Of a stretch of 64,000 bases of DNA, positions 1-8,195 are shown piece by piece. The DNA is taken from assembly GCF_003308995.1 (NCBI RefSeq), contig NZ_QFFJ01000001.1:372001-436000 (forward strand), written 5' to 3'. The notes below the pieces were generated by a model, which saw nothing but the letters and a program-made list of their open reading frames with translations, had not been told where the DNA came from and did no database searches. The stretch comes from Chitinophaga flava (GTDB lineage Bacteria > Bacteroidota > Bacteroidia > Chitinophagales > Chitinophagaceae). The translations under genes and the position numbers were made by a program. Every line of letters starts with the position of its first letter. The first letter of the stretch is position 1.

Positions 1-501
1 ACAGAAAAGACAGTTATGTGTTTTAGCGATGAAGCCGATAGCAGCGATATCAGAGATCTTCAGTGTAGGATTGGTAGGTGTTTCCAGCCATATCAGGCGG
101 GTGGCAGGTGTGATGGCGTTAAAGACAGCCTGCGTATCGGCTGTATCTACATATTTTACACGGATACCGAATTTCTCATATACTTTATTAAACAGGCGGA
201 AAGCGCCACCGTAGATATCATCTACGGCTACAATTTCATCGCCGGATTTCAGCAGTTTGATGACTGCATCGATAGCGGCGAGGCCGCTGGAGAAAGCCGA
301 GGCGGCTGCCCCTCCTTCCAGACCTGCAATAATTTTTTCTGCTGTTTCCCGGGTAGGGTTGTTGGTGCGGGCGTAGTCGTAACCTTTGTTGACACCTGGT
401 GCATCCTGCACGAAGGTAGAAGTTTGGTAGATAGGCACTGCAATAGCGCCGGTTTGCGGGTCTACGGGAATAGAATGGATCAGTTCAGTGATGGTGCTCA
501 T
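1..501 (-). CDS. Trans-sulfuration PLP enzyme (cystathionine gamma-synthase/lyase family), 5' part only
   Basis: This is the N-terminal 167 residues of a Cys/Met-metabolism PLP enzyme; the rest lies outside the window. The protein begins MSTITELIHS and shows family landmarks: YDYARTNNPTR (substrate/PLP phosphate region), FSSGLAAI, the DDIYGG segment with the PLP-stacking tyrosine, and ETPTNP. The lysine that binds PLP would lie beyond the edge. Family members make or break cystathionine, or sulfhydrylate O-acyl-homoserine, in the cytoplasm. The exact reaction cannot be read from this part. A SAM-I riboswitch with its own promoter and terminator lies upstream, which argues for a role in methionine biosynthesis and for repression when SAM is abundant. 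The ATG at 499-501 is the first start after the terminator. Confidence 0.9.
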   Translation of the reverse strand, partial: MSTITELIHSIPVDPQTGAIAVPIYQTSTFVQDAPGVNKGYDYARTNNPTRETAEKIIAGLEGGAAASAFSSGLAAIDAVIKLLKSGDEIVAVDDIYGGAFRLFNKVYEKFGIRVKYVDTADTQAVFNAITPATRLIWLETPTNPTLKISDIAAIGFIAKTHNCLFC

Positions 502-597
502 CTTTGTTTGTTTTTTAGTTTGATGAAATAATGAAAAACAAGTTCTGAAGAAGCGCCTATCAGGAGTGGGGAGAGCGGGAGCAGCCTATTGAGGGAT

Positions 598-639
598 AAA
601 AAAAATGCAGCGAAGATAACTGGTATCGACGCTGCATTT
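598..639 (-). terminator. Intrinsic terminator of the SAM riboswitch
   Basis: On the minus strand a perfect 10-bp stem (630-639 with 603-612, arm AAATGCAGCG) is followed by an uninterrupted run of eight U (598-605). It lies between the SAM-I aptamer and the trans-sulfuration gene, the normal place for a transcription-terminating expression platform. No obvious antiterminator was traced by eye. Confidence 0.85.
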
Positions 640-682
640 CAGATATATCAATATCTAAATAAAATCTCAGAAATTACAGAGA

Positions 683-791
683 CTTATCTTTCCTGGTGTG
701 TTACCGGGATGGATGCAGCACCTTTCATCATGGTAGTAATGAAGGTTGCTAAGGTATCATCGGGCCATTTCCCTCCTCCTTTCTTGATAAG
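683..791 (-). promoter_or_regulatory. SAM-I (S-box) riboswitch
   Basis: Read on the minus strand, the element opens with CTTATCAAGAAAGG, continues with GGAGGGAA, GGCCCGATGA and AGCAACC, then AAGGTGCT followed by CATCC, and closes with GATAAG. CTTATC (786-791) and GATAAG (683-688) form the P1 helix. These are the conserved blocks of the SAM-I aptamer in their normal order and spacing. It precedes an intrinsic terminator and a trans-sulfuration enzyme gene, so S-adenosylmethionine binding should lower expression of that gene. Confidence 0.93.
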
Positions 792-809
792 CGATTAAAA
801 GAACTGGTG

Positions 810-840
810 CAAAGATAGGACAGAAATCCAAACCACCAAA
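810..840 (-). promoter_or_regulatory. Bacteroidota-type promoter of the SAM-riboswitch transcript
   Basis: On the minus strand TTTG (837-840) is separated by 19 bases from TATCTTTG (810-817). This matches the Bacteroidota housekeeping consensus TTTG-N19-TAnnTTTG. Transcription would start about 805, some 15 bases before the first conserved base of the riboswitch. Confidence 0.8.
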
Positions 841-864
841 TTTATTTCCTACAATTTTAGTAGA

Positions 865-1785
865 CTATTCAAATTGAATGGTCTGTTTGATTCCTTCTTC
901 ATAGGAAGTAGGTTTCATATTAAAGTGTTTTTCGAATTTGGAAGAATCAAAGATGTAGGGATAATTATTCTGATATAGCATTTCTCCCAGCTCCTTGATA
1001 GTGGTATCGAAGAGGCCGGAGAGGCGGATGAGGAAGCCTCCCAGTTTCAGGTAGTTGGGTTTTACGCCCATCTGTTGTGCGATCATCCGCATATATCCTT
1101 TTCCGTCTGGTGCCGGGTTGGTAGTAGGCAGGTGCCAGACCTGGTTCCAGGAGGAATCATCCTGAGAGAGCAGGTAAAGCCCTTTGCCGGCGTCCGGTGT
1201 GTAGGTGTAGCTGTGAGTTACATTATCTTTTCCCAGCCACATAGCGGTGCTTTTCTTCCTGAACTTGTCGATGATGAGCAGGTTAAGGAAACCTGTTTTG
1301 TCGGCACCGGGACCGTAGAAGTCGGCTGCTCTGGCGATAGATGCAGTGATATTACCAGCTTTTACTTCGTTCATCAGTTGGGTGGCGATAGCAGCACGGA
1401 TCTTACCCTTTTTGCTGGAGGGATTGTAGGGGGTATCTTCCTTCATGGGGCCGTTAACTAACCCGTAAGAATATACGTTATCGAAAAAGATCAGTTTGGC
1501 ACCTGTAGCTTTACAGGCATTGATCACGTTGGTCATGATAACGGGCCAGGTAGCGGCCCAGAGTTTATGGTCATATTTGAGACCAGCGGTGAGGAATACC
1601 ACTGCAGAACCGGCTACTGCTTTACGAGTTTGTTCTGCATTTGTGATATCTGCAGAAACCAGGTCTGTAATACCGGCAGTAGATTTGGGAGAGCGGCTCA
1701 CCAGGCGGACTTTTTTTCCGTTTGCAACCAGTTCTTTGGCCAGCTCGTTTGCGATTACGCCACCGGCACCAAGGATAGTATACAT
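865..1785 (-). CDS. NAD(P)-dependent epimerase/dehydratase-like protein
   Basis: A 306-residue soluble protein with an N-terminal Rossmann nucleotide-binding motif, ILGAGGVIANELA (residues 4-16), followed by a basic VRLVSRSP stretch that suits NADP(H). The middle contains FFDNVYSYG, where the YxxxK-like catalytic region of extended short-chain dehydrogenases would lie, but the classical YxxxK is not clear. Such proteins act on sugar nucleotides or small metabolites, or serve as NmrA-like redox sensors; the substrate cannot be told. It is flanked by the SAM-riboswitch promoter downstream and a DUF218-type protein upstream, with an 80-base gap, so it may be transcribed alone. Confidence 0.8.
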   Translation of the reverse strand: MYTILGAGGVIANELAKELVANGKKVRLVSRSPKSTAGITDLVSADITNAEQTRKAVAGSAVVFLTAGLKYDHKLWAATWPVIMTNVINACKATGAKLIFFDNVYSYGLVNGPMKEDTPYNPSSKKGKIRAAIATQLMNEVKAGNITASIARAADFYGPGADKTGFLNLLIIDKFRKKSTAMWLGKDNVTHSYTYTPDAGKGLYLLSQDDSSWNQVWHLPTTNPAPDGKGYMRMIAQQMGVKPNYLKLGGFLIRLSGLFDTTIKELGEMLYQNNYPYIFDSSKFEKHFNMKPTSYEEGIKQTIQFE

Positions 1786-1864
1786 TTTGTTAATTGTTTT
1801 ATGTGTGTGATTTGTTTGAAAGACGAAGAAGGTGCTGATTATATTTTAAGATAACGAAACTTTT

Positions 1865-3082
1865 TCACGGGTCCAAAGGGTCCATAGCATTTGCCTGCAG
1901 GGATTTGAGGTCGGGCAGGAAAGACAGGTAGTACAGATCTGCCTGTTGAAGGTCGGCAGCAGGCATATACCCCAGTTCATCCTGACAGCGTTTGGTAAAG
2001 GTGCTGCTGGCCACATAGTAGGTCTGGAGAGCATCCGATACGCAGAGCATTCTTTTCTGCAGGGGCATTCCGCTTTTCCAGGCTATGCGCACGGCATTGC
2101 GGACGTTGGTAGTAGTATGTCTGGCGTATGGGTCTATCATTATAACATCAGCCGGTATTTTGAGTTCATTGACCATATATTTTTTCATTTCCACCGCTTC
2201 CGCGTATGGCGTGCCATAAGGATGCACGTGTCCACCGGATACGATGATAAAGGGTGCACTGCCTTTGCGGTACAATTCGGCACCAATGCGGCAACGGCTT
2301 TTACCGGCATCACTGATAGGATCGTTATTACCGGGGCCTGCACCAGGGATAAGCAGGGCGGTGTAAGTATATTTGTTCCAGTCTGTTGTTTTAACTTTCG
2401 TATATGCTTCGCTGTTAGTTTTATCCAATGGCTCATAGCGGGCACACTCGTCGTGCTTATTGAGTAGCAGCAGTCCGATGGCCGCATGTAATGCAGGCTG
2501 GAAGAAAAAAGTGCTACGACGGTCTTTGTGGCTGGTACTTTTCAGGAGTTGGCCCATTGCCTGCTGATAGGCCGGACTGGCAACATAAAAAGCAGCTGAA
2601 TCTATTTTAGGATAACGGAATCCTTTGTTGGTCGTATAGGCATTGATGATATAGTTGACACCACTGGCGGCATCTTTCCAGGCGCGGGCCAGGATGGCAG
2701 TATCCGGTTCAGCTGCGTACAGCTGGAAGAAACCGGAGGCACGCATATGTTTCAACAGCTCTTCCATTACCGCGGGATGTTGTTGTAACAGCTGCGGCCA
2801 GTAGGTTGCCAAACGGGTTATTGTGGGCTCGTCGAGCAACAGGCTCCTCAAAGCCGTGGCGGACTGCAGGCGCTGCTGGTAGATGATATTGACACGCTGC
2901 ATGGCGGTATCCTGTTGCAGCAGCCTGTTTACAGCCGGGAGTTGTTCCAGTAGTGTAAACAGGTAGAAGTTCCTGTTCTGTATTACATTTTTTTCGTTTA
3001 GCAAACGATAGCCGGGGTCCTGGGCTGTGGTGGTTTGTATACCTAAGCATATAAAAAGCCACATCCACAAATATTTCTTCAT
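1865..3082 (-). CDS. Exported YdcF/ElyC-like DUF218 domain protein
   Basis: A 405-residue protein that begins MKKYLWMWLFICLG...TTAQ, a Sec signal peptide ending near residue 20. The C-terminal half carries the DUF218 pattern of the YdcF/SanA/ElyC group: a core with IPGAGPGNNDPISDAGKSR, then IIVSGGHVHPYGTPYAEA, then the IDPYARHTTTNVRNA segment. DUF218 proteins are envelope-linked, with roles proposed in peptidoglycan precursor metabolism; the activity is not established. The first 200 residues are an N-terminal region with no family that I recognise. The gene stands alone, with an AT-rich 200-base upstream region before the divergent histidine kinase. Confidence 0.75.
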   Translation of the reverse strand: MKKYLWMWLFICLGIQTTTAQDPGYRLLNEKNVIQNRNFYLFTLLEQLPAVNRLLQQDTAMQRVNIIYQQRLQSATALRSLLLDEPTITRLATYWPQLLQQHPAVMEELLKHMRASGFFQLYAAEPDTAILARAWKDAASGVNYIINAYTTNKGFRYPKIDSAAFYVASPAYQQAMGQLLKSTSHKDRRSTFFFQPALHAAIGLLLLNKHDECARYEPLDKTNSEAYTKVKTTDWNKYTYTALLIPGAGPGNNDPISDAGKSRCRIGAELYRKGSAPFIIVSGGHVHPYGTPYAEAVEMKKYMVNELKIPADVIMIDPYARHTTTNVRNAVRIAWKSGMPLQKRMLCVSDALQTYYVASSTFTKRCQDELGYMPAADLQQADLYYLSFLPDLKSLQANAMDPLDP

Positions 3083-3330
3083 AATAAGCTGTTTCTTTGG
3101 AATCAGGGGACAAAGTACAAATTACCTTTAAATTACATTTAGATCTATATAGAATTTAAAAAAATAATAATACTATTATAATCACTATACATATATCCAT
3201 AATTTAAAATTAAATATCTATAATCATATTCATCATAAGTCCCTTTTAGCTGCAATACGGAAAATGCTTTAATTTCACGGCGCCAAGAGTGACATTGACT
3301 CTTTTGTGCCAACTTCCAATCGATGCTATA

Positions 3331-5457
3331 ATGTATAACGCCCACGAAAGAAAAAGTTTTTTCCGGTTTGCGGTAGTCATTCTGATGGTGATCATTCTGG
3401 TTACCTTCTTTATGATCATTTTTTTGCGGAAACGAGCAGCTGATCAGTTAAGTGCAGGCGTAAGAGACCTGGTAGCTACCAAAACCGATGCTGGCCATAT
3501 AGACAAGGCTGTACAGTTATTGTATTCTGCAGATAACGATTTCCGTTTCTATACACTCACTTACGATCCGGCATACCTGCATTCCTACGTAGCTTCCCTG
3601 GAAGCTGTCAGCGCCCATATCGACACCGCCATCGGCACCGTCAGCAAACAGCAGCAGGTACATCGTCTGTTGAGTGACAAAGAAGAAAAAACCCAGCTGT
3701 TCCTTCATACCCGCCTGTATGTAGACTCCCTGCTGCAGCTCTCCCAGCAATGGGATACCACAGCTGCCCCTCCAGTGATACAGGAGCTCAAAAAAATTAA
3801 ACTGCCGCGGCGTGAACAGATAGATACCATCATCAGCTCCACCTCTGCCGCTGCCCAACCGAAGAAAAAACTTTTCGGAAGGATAAAGGATGCCATCTCC
3901 AATAAGTCGCGCGCTCACGAGAAGAACCAGGAGGTAAAGGTGATCAAACGTGCTGCAGATGACACCCGTGAACAAGTCAGCGTATTAAATGACGAGGCAC
4001 TGAAAAAACTGCAACACACCTATCAGCAGTTTATGCGGGACGCCGCCCAGAGCCATGCCAATATGAACCGGAAGGAGTACGCACTGGTGATGGCCAACCA
4101 GCGCCTCTTTAACGTCCTCCAGCAGGTGCTGGCCAATCTCCGGCAGAACATGGTAGCGGAAACCGATAAAAAACGCTGGCTGCTGAGCCAGGATATCGGT
4201 CACTCCCTGTACCGTATGGATAAACACACCTACTGGGAAATACCGCTGTTGCTGCTGCTCTCCGCGATCATCATATACGGCATCATCCGCCTGTATAAAT
4301 ATGATCTGGACCTGCTCCGCTCCAAACAACAAGCGGAGAAATATGCCCGGCAGAAAAGCGAGTTCGTGACCACCATGAGCCATGAAATCCGCACCCCTAT
4401 CCACTCTGTGTTGGGATACACCAGCCAGCTGGAAAGGGAACAACCCGGAGAAACCGCTTCCGCCATCCGTAACTCCGCCGAAATGCTACTGTCTGTCGTT
4501 AATAACGTACTCGACTATACGCAAATGGAAGGAGGCAGACCTTTATTAAAACAGGAGAAGTTTTCTCCACGTACAGCCATAGAAGAAATCTGTACCAGTT
4601 TGCAGGTACAGGCCGGTATAAAGTCGCTTCAACTGCAGTCCAACATCTTTTTCCCTACTTCCCAACAGGTATACGGCGATGTTTTCCGGCTTAAACAGGT
4701 ACTGATGAACCTTATCGCCAACGCCATCAAATATACCAGCAAAGGCGAGGTGACAGTCACCGCCCATCTGCGCGACGGAGAGTTGTTGCAGGTATCGGTA
4801 AAAGATACCGGCGCCGGTATCCCACCGAATGAACTACCCAAAATATTCGATGCCTTTACCCAGGGCCGCAACGGTATTTCCAAAGGCAGCGGACTGGGAC
4901 TACATATTGCAAAAAAAATCATAGACCTGCATGACGGGAAAATAGATGTAAAAAGTACACCCGGAAAAGGTTCCACCTTCTATTTCGAAATCAGGTACCC
5001 CGCTGTTGTTCAGACACCCGGTACCGTTAAAATTACCATGCCCGTGAATACACCTTCCCAAACCACAGCACCTCCGGCCAATGTCAGGCTGCTGGTAGTA
5101 GAAGACAGTGTGCTGAACCAAAAGCTGCTGGCATTGCTGCTGGACAGGCTTCAGGTATCCTACTCCATCACCGGCACCGCAGAAGAAGCGCTGGAGATAT
5201 ACGCCCGCGAATCTTTTGATATGATCCTCACCGACATCGATCTGCCTGGTATGGATGGTATCGCTTTTACCCAAAAGATCCGGCAACTCCCCGATAAGCA
5301 AAAAGCCGCTATTACGATCATCGCCATCACCGGCAACGTTATGGATGAAGATATATCCCTCTATATGAACTGCGGGTTGAATGATTATATCATGAAACCT
5401 TACAGAGAAGAAGATATTCTTGAGAAAATCAGTGCCCACGGGCTAACTGTGATATAG
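3331..5457 (+). CDS. Membrane hybrid sensor histidine kinase/response regulator
   Basis: The chosen start (ATG 3331, MYNAHERKS) gives 708 residues; an in-frame ATG at 3289 would add 14 residues of poor signal-peptide character. Layout: membrane helix about residues 10-30, a periplasmic sensor region of about 270 residues rich in helices, a second membrane helix about 303-322, the dimerisation/phosphoacceptor domain with MSHEIRTP (His 351), an ATPase domain with NLIANAIKYT (N box), DTGAGIP (G1), FDAFTQ (F box) and GSGLGLHIAKKI (G2), and a C-terminal receiver domain with phosphoacceptor Asp 635 in LTDIDLPGMDG and the conserved Lys in IMKPY. It should sense an envelope signal and pass phosphate from His to its own receiver. 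No output regulator is adjacent, so the target is unknown. Confidence 0.9.
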   Translation: MYNAHERKSFFRFAVVILMVIILVTFFMIIFLRKRAADQLSAGVRDLVATKTDAGHIDKAVQLLYSADNDFRFYTLTYDPAYLHSYVASLEAVSAHIDTAIGTVSKQQQVHRLLSDKEEKTQLFLHTRLYVDSLLQLSQQWDTTAAPPVIQELKKIKLPRREQIDTIISSTSAAAQPKKKLFGRIKDAISNKSRAHEKNQEVKVIKRAADDTREQVSVLNDEALKKLQHTYQQFMRDAAQSHANMNRKEYALVMANQRLFNVLQQVLANLRQNMVAETDKKRWLLSQDIGHSLYRMDKHTYWEIPLLLLLSAIIIYGIIRLYKYDLDLLRSKQQAEKYARQKSEFVTTMSHEIRTPIHSVLGYTSQLEREQPGETASAIRNSAEMLLSVVNNVLDYTQMEGGRPLLKQEKFSPRTAIEEICTSLQVQAGIKSLQLQSNIFFPTSQQVYGDVFRLKQVLMNLIANAIKYTSKGEVTVTAHLRDGELLQVSVKDTGAGIPPNELPKIFDAFTQGRNGISKGSGLGLHIAKKIIDLHDGKIDVKSTPGKGSTFYFEIRYPAVVQTPGTVKITMPVNTPSQTTAPPANVRLLVVEDSVLNQKLLALLLDRLQVSYSITGTAEEALEIYARESFDMILTDIDLPGMDGIAFTQKIRQLPDKQKAAITIIAITGNVMDEDISLYMNCGLNDYIMKPYREEDILEKISAHGLTVI

Positions 5458-5520
5458 ATTTTTGTTTGAAGGATTTTGTTTTTGTTTGAGGAGTTTTTGA
5501 GAGATTCAGTATCTTGGAAG

Positions 5521-6210
5521 ATGACTTTTGCAGACCATATCATCGAATTTAATAAGCATATTGTATTTAAAGGCCACCTGCCTAAAGGGATTCGGATCAT
5601 GAATCCTTTCCGGGATAACCCTGAAATCCTCGGCGTGATGGAACAGTTTTATAAAAAGTTCTATGACGACAAGGGACAGCGCAGAGCCATTTTTGGTATC
5701 AATCCCGGCCGCCTGGGTTCAGGCAGCACCGGTGTACCCTTCACCGATACCAAACGAATGTACGACCAATGTGGCATCACCATAGAAGGGTTTAAAACCC
5801 ATGAACCTTCCTCTGTGTTCATCTATGATGTGATTGATGCCTATGGTGGCGTAAAAAAGTTCTACAAAAAATTCTACTTCACCTCTGTATGCCCGCTTGG
5901 CTTTACCCTGGAGCAACCTGGTGGTAAGGAAATCAATTACAACTACTACGACAGCAGCGCCCTCACCAAAGCCGTATACTCCTTTATCGTAGAAAGTATC
6001 CGCACACAGCTTGCCTGGAATTTAGACAAGGATATTTGTTATGTGATGGGCACTGGCAAAAACGCGGCCTTCTTTGAAGCCCTGAACAAAAAAGAACAGT
6101 TCTTCAAAAAGATCATTCCATTGGAACATCCGAGATTTGTGATGCAATACAAGGCCAAAACGAAGGATTTGTATATTGACAAATACCTGACTGTGATGAA
6201 TATGATGTAA
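5521..6210 (+). CDS. SMUG2-type uracil-DNA glycosylase
   Basis: A soluble protein of 229 residues from ATG 5521 (MTFADHIIEF). The frame stays open upstream to an ATG at 5476, but those 15 residues begin right after the kinase gene and look less likely. The segment IFGINPGRLGSGSTGVPFTD is the motif-1 region of the uracil-DNA glycosylase superfamily as it appears in the SMUG2 group, with the Gly-Ile-Asn-Pro-Gly core. The C-terminal segment IIPLEHPRF holds the His-Pro-Arg motif 2. It is expected to remove uracil or related deaminated bases from DNA. It starts 63 bases after the kinase gene, in the same direction. Confidence 0.85.
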   Translation: MTFADHIIEFNKHIVFKGHLPKGIRIMNPFRDNPEILGVMEQFYKKFYDDKGQRRAIFGINPGRLGSGSTGVPFTDTKRMYDQCGITIEGFKTHEPSSVFIYDVIDAYGGVKKFYKKFYFTSVCPLGFTLEQPGGKEINYNYYDSSALTKAVYSFIVESIRTQLAWNLDKDICYVMGTGKNAAFFEALNKKEQFFKKIIPLEHPRFVMQYKAKTKDLYIDKYLTVMNMM

Positions 6211-6302
6211 CTGATACACCTGATAATTTTTTAAGGCAATCTAGTTTACGACAATTCGCACTGATCTCCGCTCATCAGGAGAATCAGCAATATCAGTATT
6301 CA

Positions 6303-6602
6303 TCACAGTTTTTCGAGGCGGCAGTCCCATATGCCATCGTGTTCGCTGGCGGCACCTGGAATTACACCGGTGATCTTGTACAGATCACCTTCTTTCTGTA
6401 CACGTTCTCCCAGCTGAGGAGAAGCCTCATCTTTGAACTTGATGGTGGCCATAATACCGAATGAGGTATAACTGTTGATTTTCAGGATATTGGCAGGCCG
6501 TACCGGCATCAGCATACGGCTTCTTTTACGGGTGTAACTCTTGTACTGAAGGTACACCAACCATAGGGATAAGGCTATAACGCCTATGAATAGCAGGTTC
6601 AC
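6303..6602 (-). CDS. Small membrane-anchored protein of unknown function
   Basis: 99 residues. An N-terminal membrane helix (about residues 3-20, LLFIGVIALSLWLVYLQY) is followed by a basic stretch (KSYTRKRSR) that should stay in the cytoplasm, then a small soluble domain ending WDCRLEKL. The soluble part has FKDEASPQLGERVQKEG and YKITGVIPG, suggestive of a small beta-barrel, but I do not recognise the family. It is convergent with the SMUG2 gene; the 92-base gap contains only a weak interrupted inverted repeat (about 6268-6294). Confidence 0.6.
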   Translation of the reverse strand: MNLLFIGVIALSLWLVYLQYKSYTRKRSRMLMPVRPANILKINSYTSFGIMATIKFKDEASPQLGERVQKEGDLYKITGVIPGAASEHDGIWDCRLEKL

Positions 6603-6801
6603 AGCTACGTTGGGTTTAGATGTTTTTGGTAATCAATAGAATTGCTGTCGTTGGCATTTAAACAGCTATACAATATAACGTTTTCGTACGAAAAAAATTT
6701 GTTAAAAAAGGGGCAATGGTAAAAAATAAAAAAGCCCCAGCCGACAAACGGTCAGAGCTCTGTTTTGAACGCCATATGAAGATTGAGTCAGCTACGATTT
6801 G

Positions 6802-7113
6802 TTAATCACGACTTAGCGGCTGTACCGAATGTGTGCGGAAAGGTACCAATTTCGCAATTCCGTCCATGTCGTTTTGGATCACAGCAAGCGTATGGCTTAC
6901 TGCTTCGAAGCGCAGATCCATAACATTGAACTTTAGATCTATCTCCCGGAATCCAGATTCCATCCTGGTTTCCAGGGTATCTACCTTTGTATCCAGTAGC
7001 AGAATACATTCTTTGACTACTGTCATCTGTGATTCCAACGCAGTTATTCTACGGTCGAATTTTTCATCCAGAGCATCAATTCTGGCCAAAATTTTAAGTG
7101 TTTCTACGTGCAT
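6802..7113 (-). CDS. Small coiled-coil protein of unknown function
   Basis: 103 residues, predominantly heptad-patterned: LDEKFDRRITALESQM, LLDTKVDTLETRMESGF and REIDLKFNVMDLRF place hydrophobic residues at regular 3-4 spacing, so a long parallel coiled coil is expected. There is no signal peptide or membrane helix. The pattern resembles short helical proteins often left uncharacterised in Bacteroidota. The 200 bases between it and the next minus-strand gene (6603-6801) are AT-rich and hold no gene that I can support. Confidence 0.55.
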   Translation of the reverse strand: MHVETLKILARIDALDEKFDRRITALESQMTVVKECILLLDTKVDTLETRMESGFREIDLKFNVMDLRFEAVSHTLAVIQNDMDGIAKLVPFRTHSVQPLSRD

Positions 7114-7224
7114 AAAATTTAAGTTTATTCGCTAAAATTAATGCATCTTTTAACACCAACCGTCATCTGACACAAATCCGATCACACAGATAAAATACCT
7201 ATCAAAAAAGCCATGGTAAAGGAC

Positions 7225-7512
7225 TTACAAATATAACCTAAATGGGTAAACGAAAGCAAAGAACAACACCCCAAACGATAAACTAAGGAATCCTACCCAT
7301 AACAACCATTTAAAAACAGACGGATATTTACGATAACAAAAAGGCGCTATCATTCCGTAAAAAAAGCCACTACCAATCAATGAAGCACCGGTCCACCAAT
7401 TCTCCATAAGTGGTATGGGGTCCTGAAAACCACTTGTCATCACCACTACCACGAACAAGGGAAAACCCGCTATTATACCGCAGCGGAATATCGTTTTAAA
7501 CCATGATGCCAT
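7225..7512 (-). CDS. Small three-helix membrane protein of unknown function
   Basis: 95 residues with three hydrophobic stretches: about 10-28 (CGIIAGFPLFVVVVMTSGF), 42-58 (TGASLIGSGFFYGMIAP) and 66-92 (VFKWLLWVGFLSLSF onwards). The family is not recognised. Its ATG lies 8 bases after the stop of the upstream lipoprotein gene, so the two are probably cotranscribed, perhaps as the tail of the cobN transcript. Confidence 0.55.
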   Translation of the reverse strand: MASWFKTIFRCGIIAGFPLFVVVVMTSGFQDPIPLMENWWTGASLIGSGFFYGMIAPFCYRKYPSVFKWLLWVGFLSLSFGVLFFAFVYPFRLYL

Positions 7513-7520
7513 CTTATTGT

Positions 7521-8177
7521 CTATTGGAGGACTTTTCGGGCTACTTTGATTGTTTTGGCTACTTCTGCATCTGCCGCCAGGGGAAAGCTGATATTGCTGC
7601 TGTAGTTCTTTTCCACTACATTTTCTTTGATAGCACAGGCATACAGCGGGTAAACATAACTGCTGTCATTATACAGCTGACGACTGTCTGCGATCATAAA
7701 GGTATTGTTCTGCGCGTTTATCCATACCTGTGGTAACCCGGTACGGTAGTCATCTGCCAATATCTGCCGTGTATGCAAATTGATCACATACAAAGACAAG
7801 CCGTTGGGAATATGGTTGATGAGAGGCAATAACAATATACTGTCTCCTATCATATAGCAGGATGCAGTACTATAAGCGTTGTCATTTAATATGGCAATAC
7901 CTTGATGCGGGAAAGCCACACCGGTATATAACAAATAAGGAAATGAAAAACGTTGGATGGAAGTGTCCCTGCGGGTTTTATATTCAAGTTGTATTCTGTC
8001 TTCACCAGCCATCATGGCCGTCAGTACTACCCCGTTCCTTGAATATACCAGCTGATCGGCATCATTAACCGGTATGGCTGCCAGACTATCAGTAGGCAAC
8101 GGCTGCTGTTTTATAACAGGAGCTGTGCTACAATGCACAGCAAGGCATAGGAATAGCAGATACAGGGCATTTTTCAT
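7521..8177 (-). CDS. Putative lipoprotein of unknown function
   Basis: 218 residues. The N-terminus MKNALYLLFLCLAVHC is a lipoprotein signal peptide with a lipobox (LAVHC, Cys 16). The remainder is beta-rich, with phrases such as YSRNGVVLTAMMAGEDRIQLEYKT and WINAQNNTFMIAD, compatible with a small beta-propeller or sandwich; no family is recognised. The start codon lies only 18 bases after the cobN stop, and no terminator is visible between them, so it may be the promoter-distal part of the cobalamin operon. A metal or corrinoid link is inference from position only. Confidence 0.6.
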   Translation of the reverse strand: MKNALYLLFLCLAVHCSTAPVIKQQPLPTDSLAAIPVNDADQLVYSRNGVVLTAMMAGEDRIQLEYKTRRDTSIQRFSFPYLLYTGVAFPHQGIAILNDNAYSTASCYMIGDSILLLPLINHIPNGLSLYVINLHTRQILADDYRTGLPQVWINAQNNTFMIADSRQLYNDSSYVYPLYACAIKENVVEKNYSSNISFPLAADAEVAKTIKVARKVLQ

Positions 8178-8195
8178 CCCGCCAAGGTACTCATT

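Noticed and set aside
589..798. Plus-strand open frame of 69 codons
   Set aside because: It lies entirely over the SAM-I riboswitch and its terminator, which explain the sequence on the minus strand.
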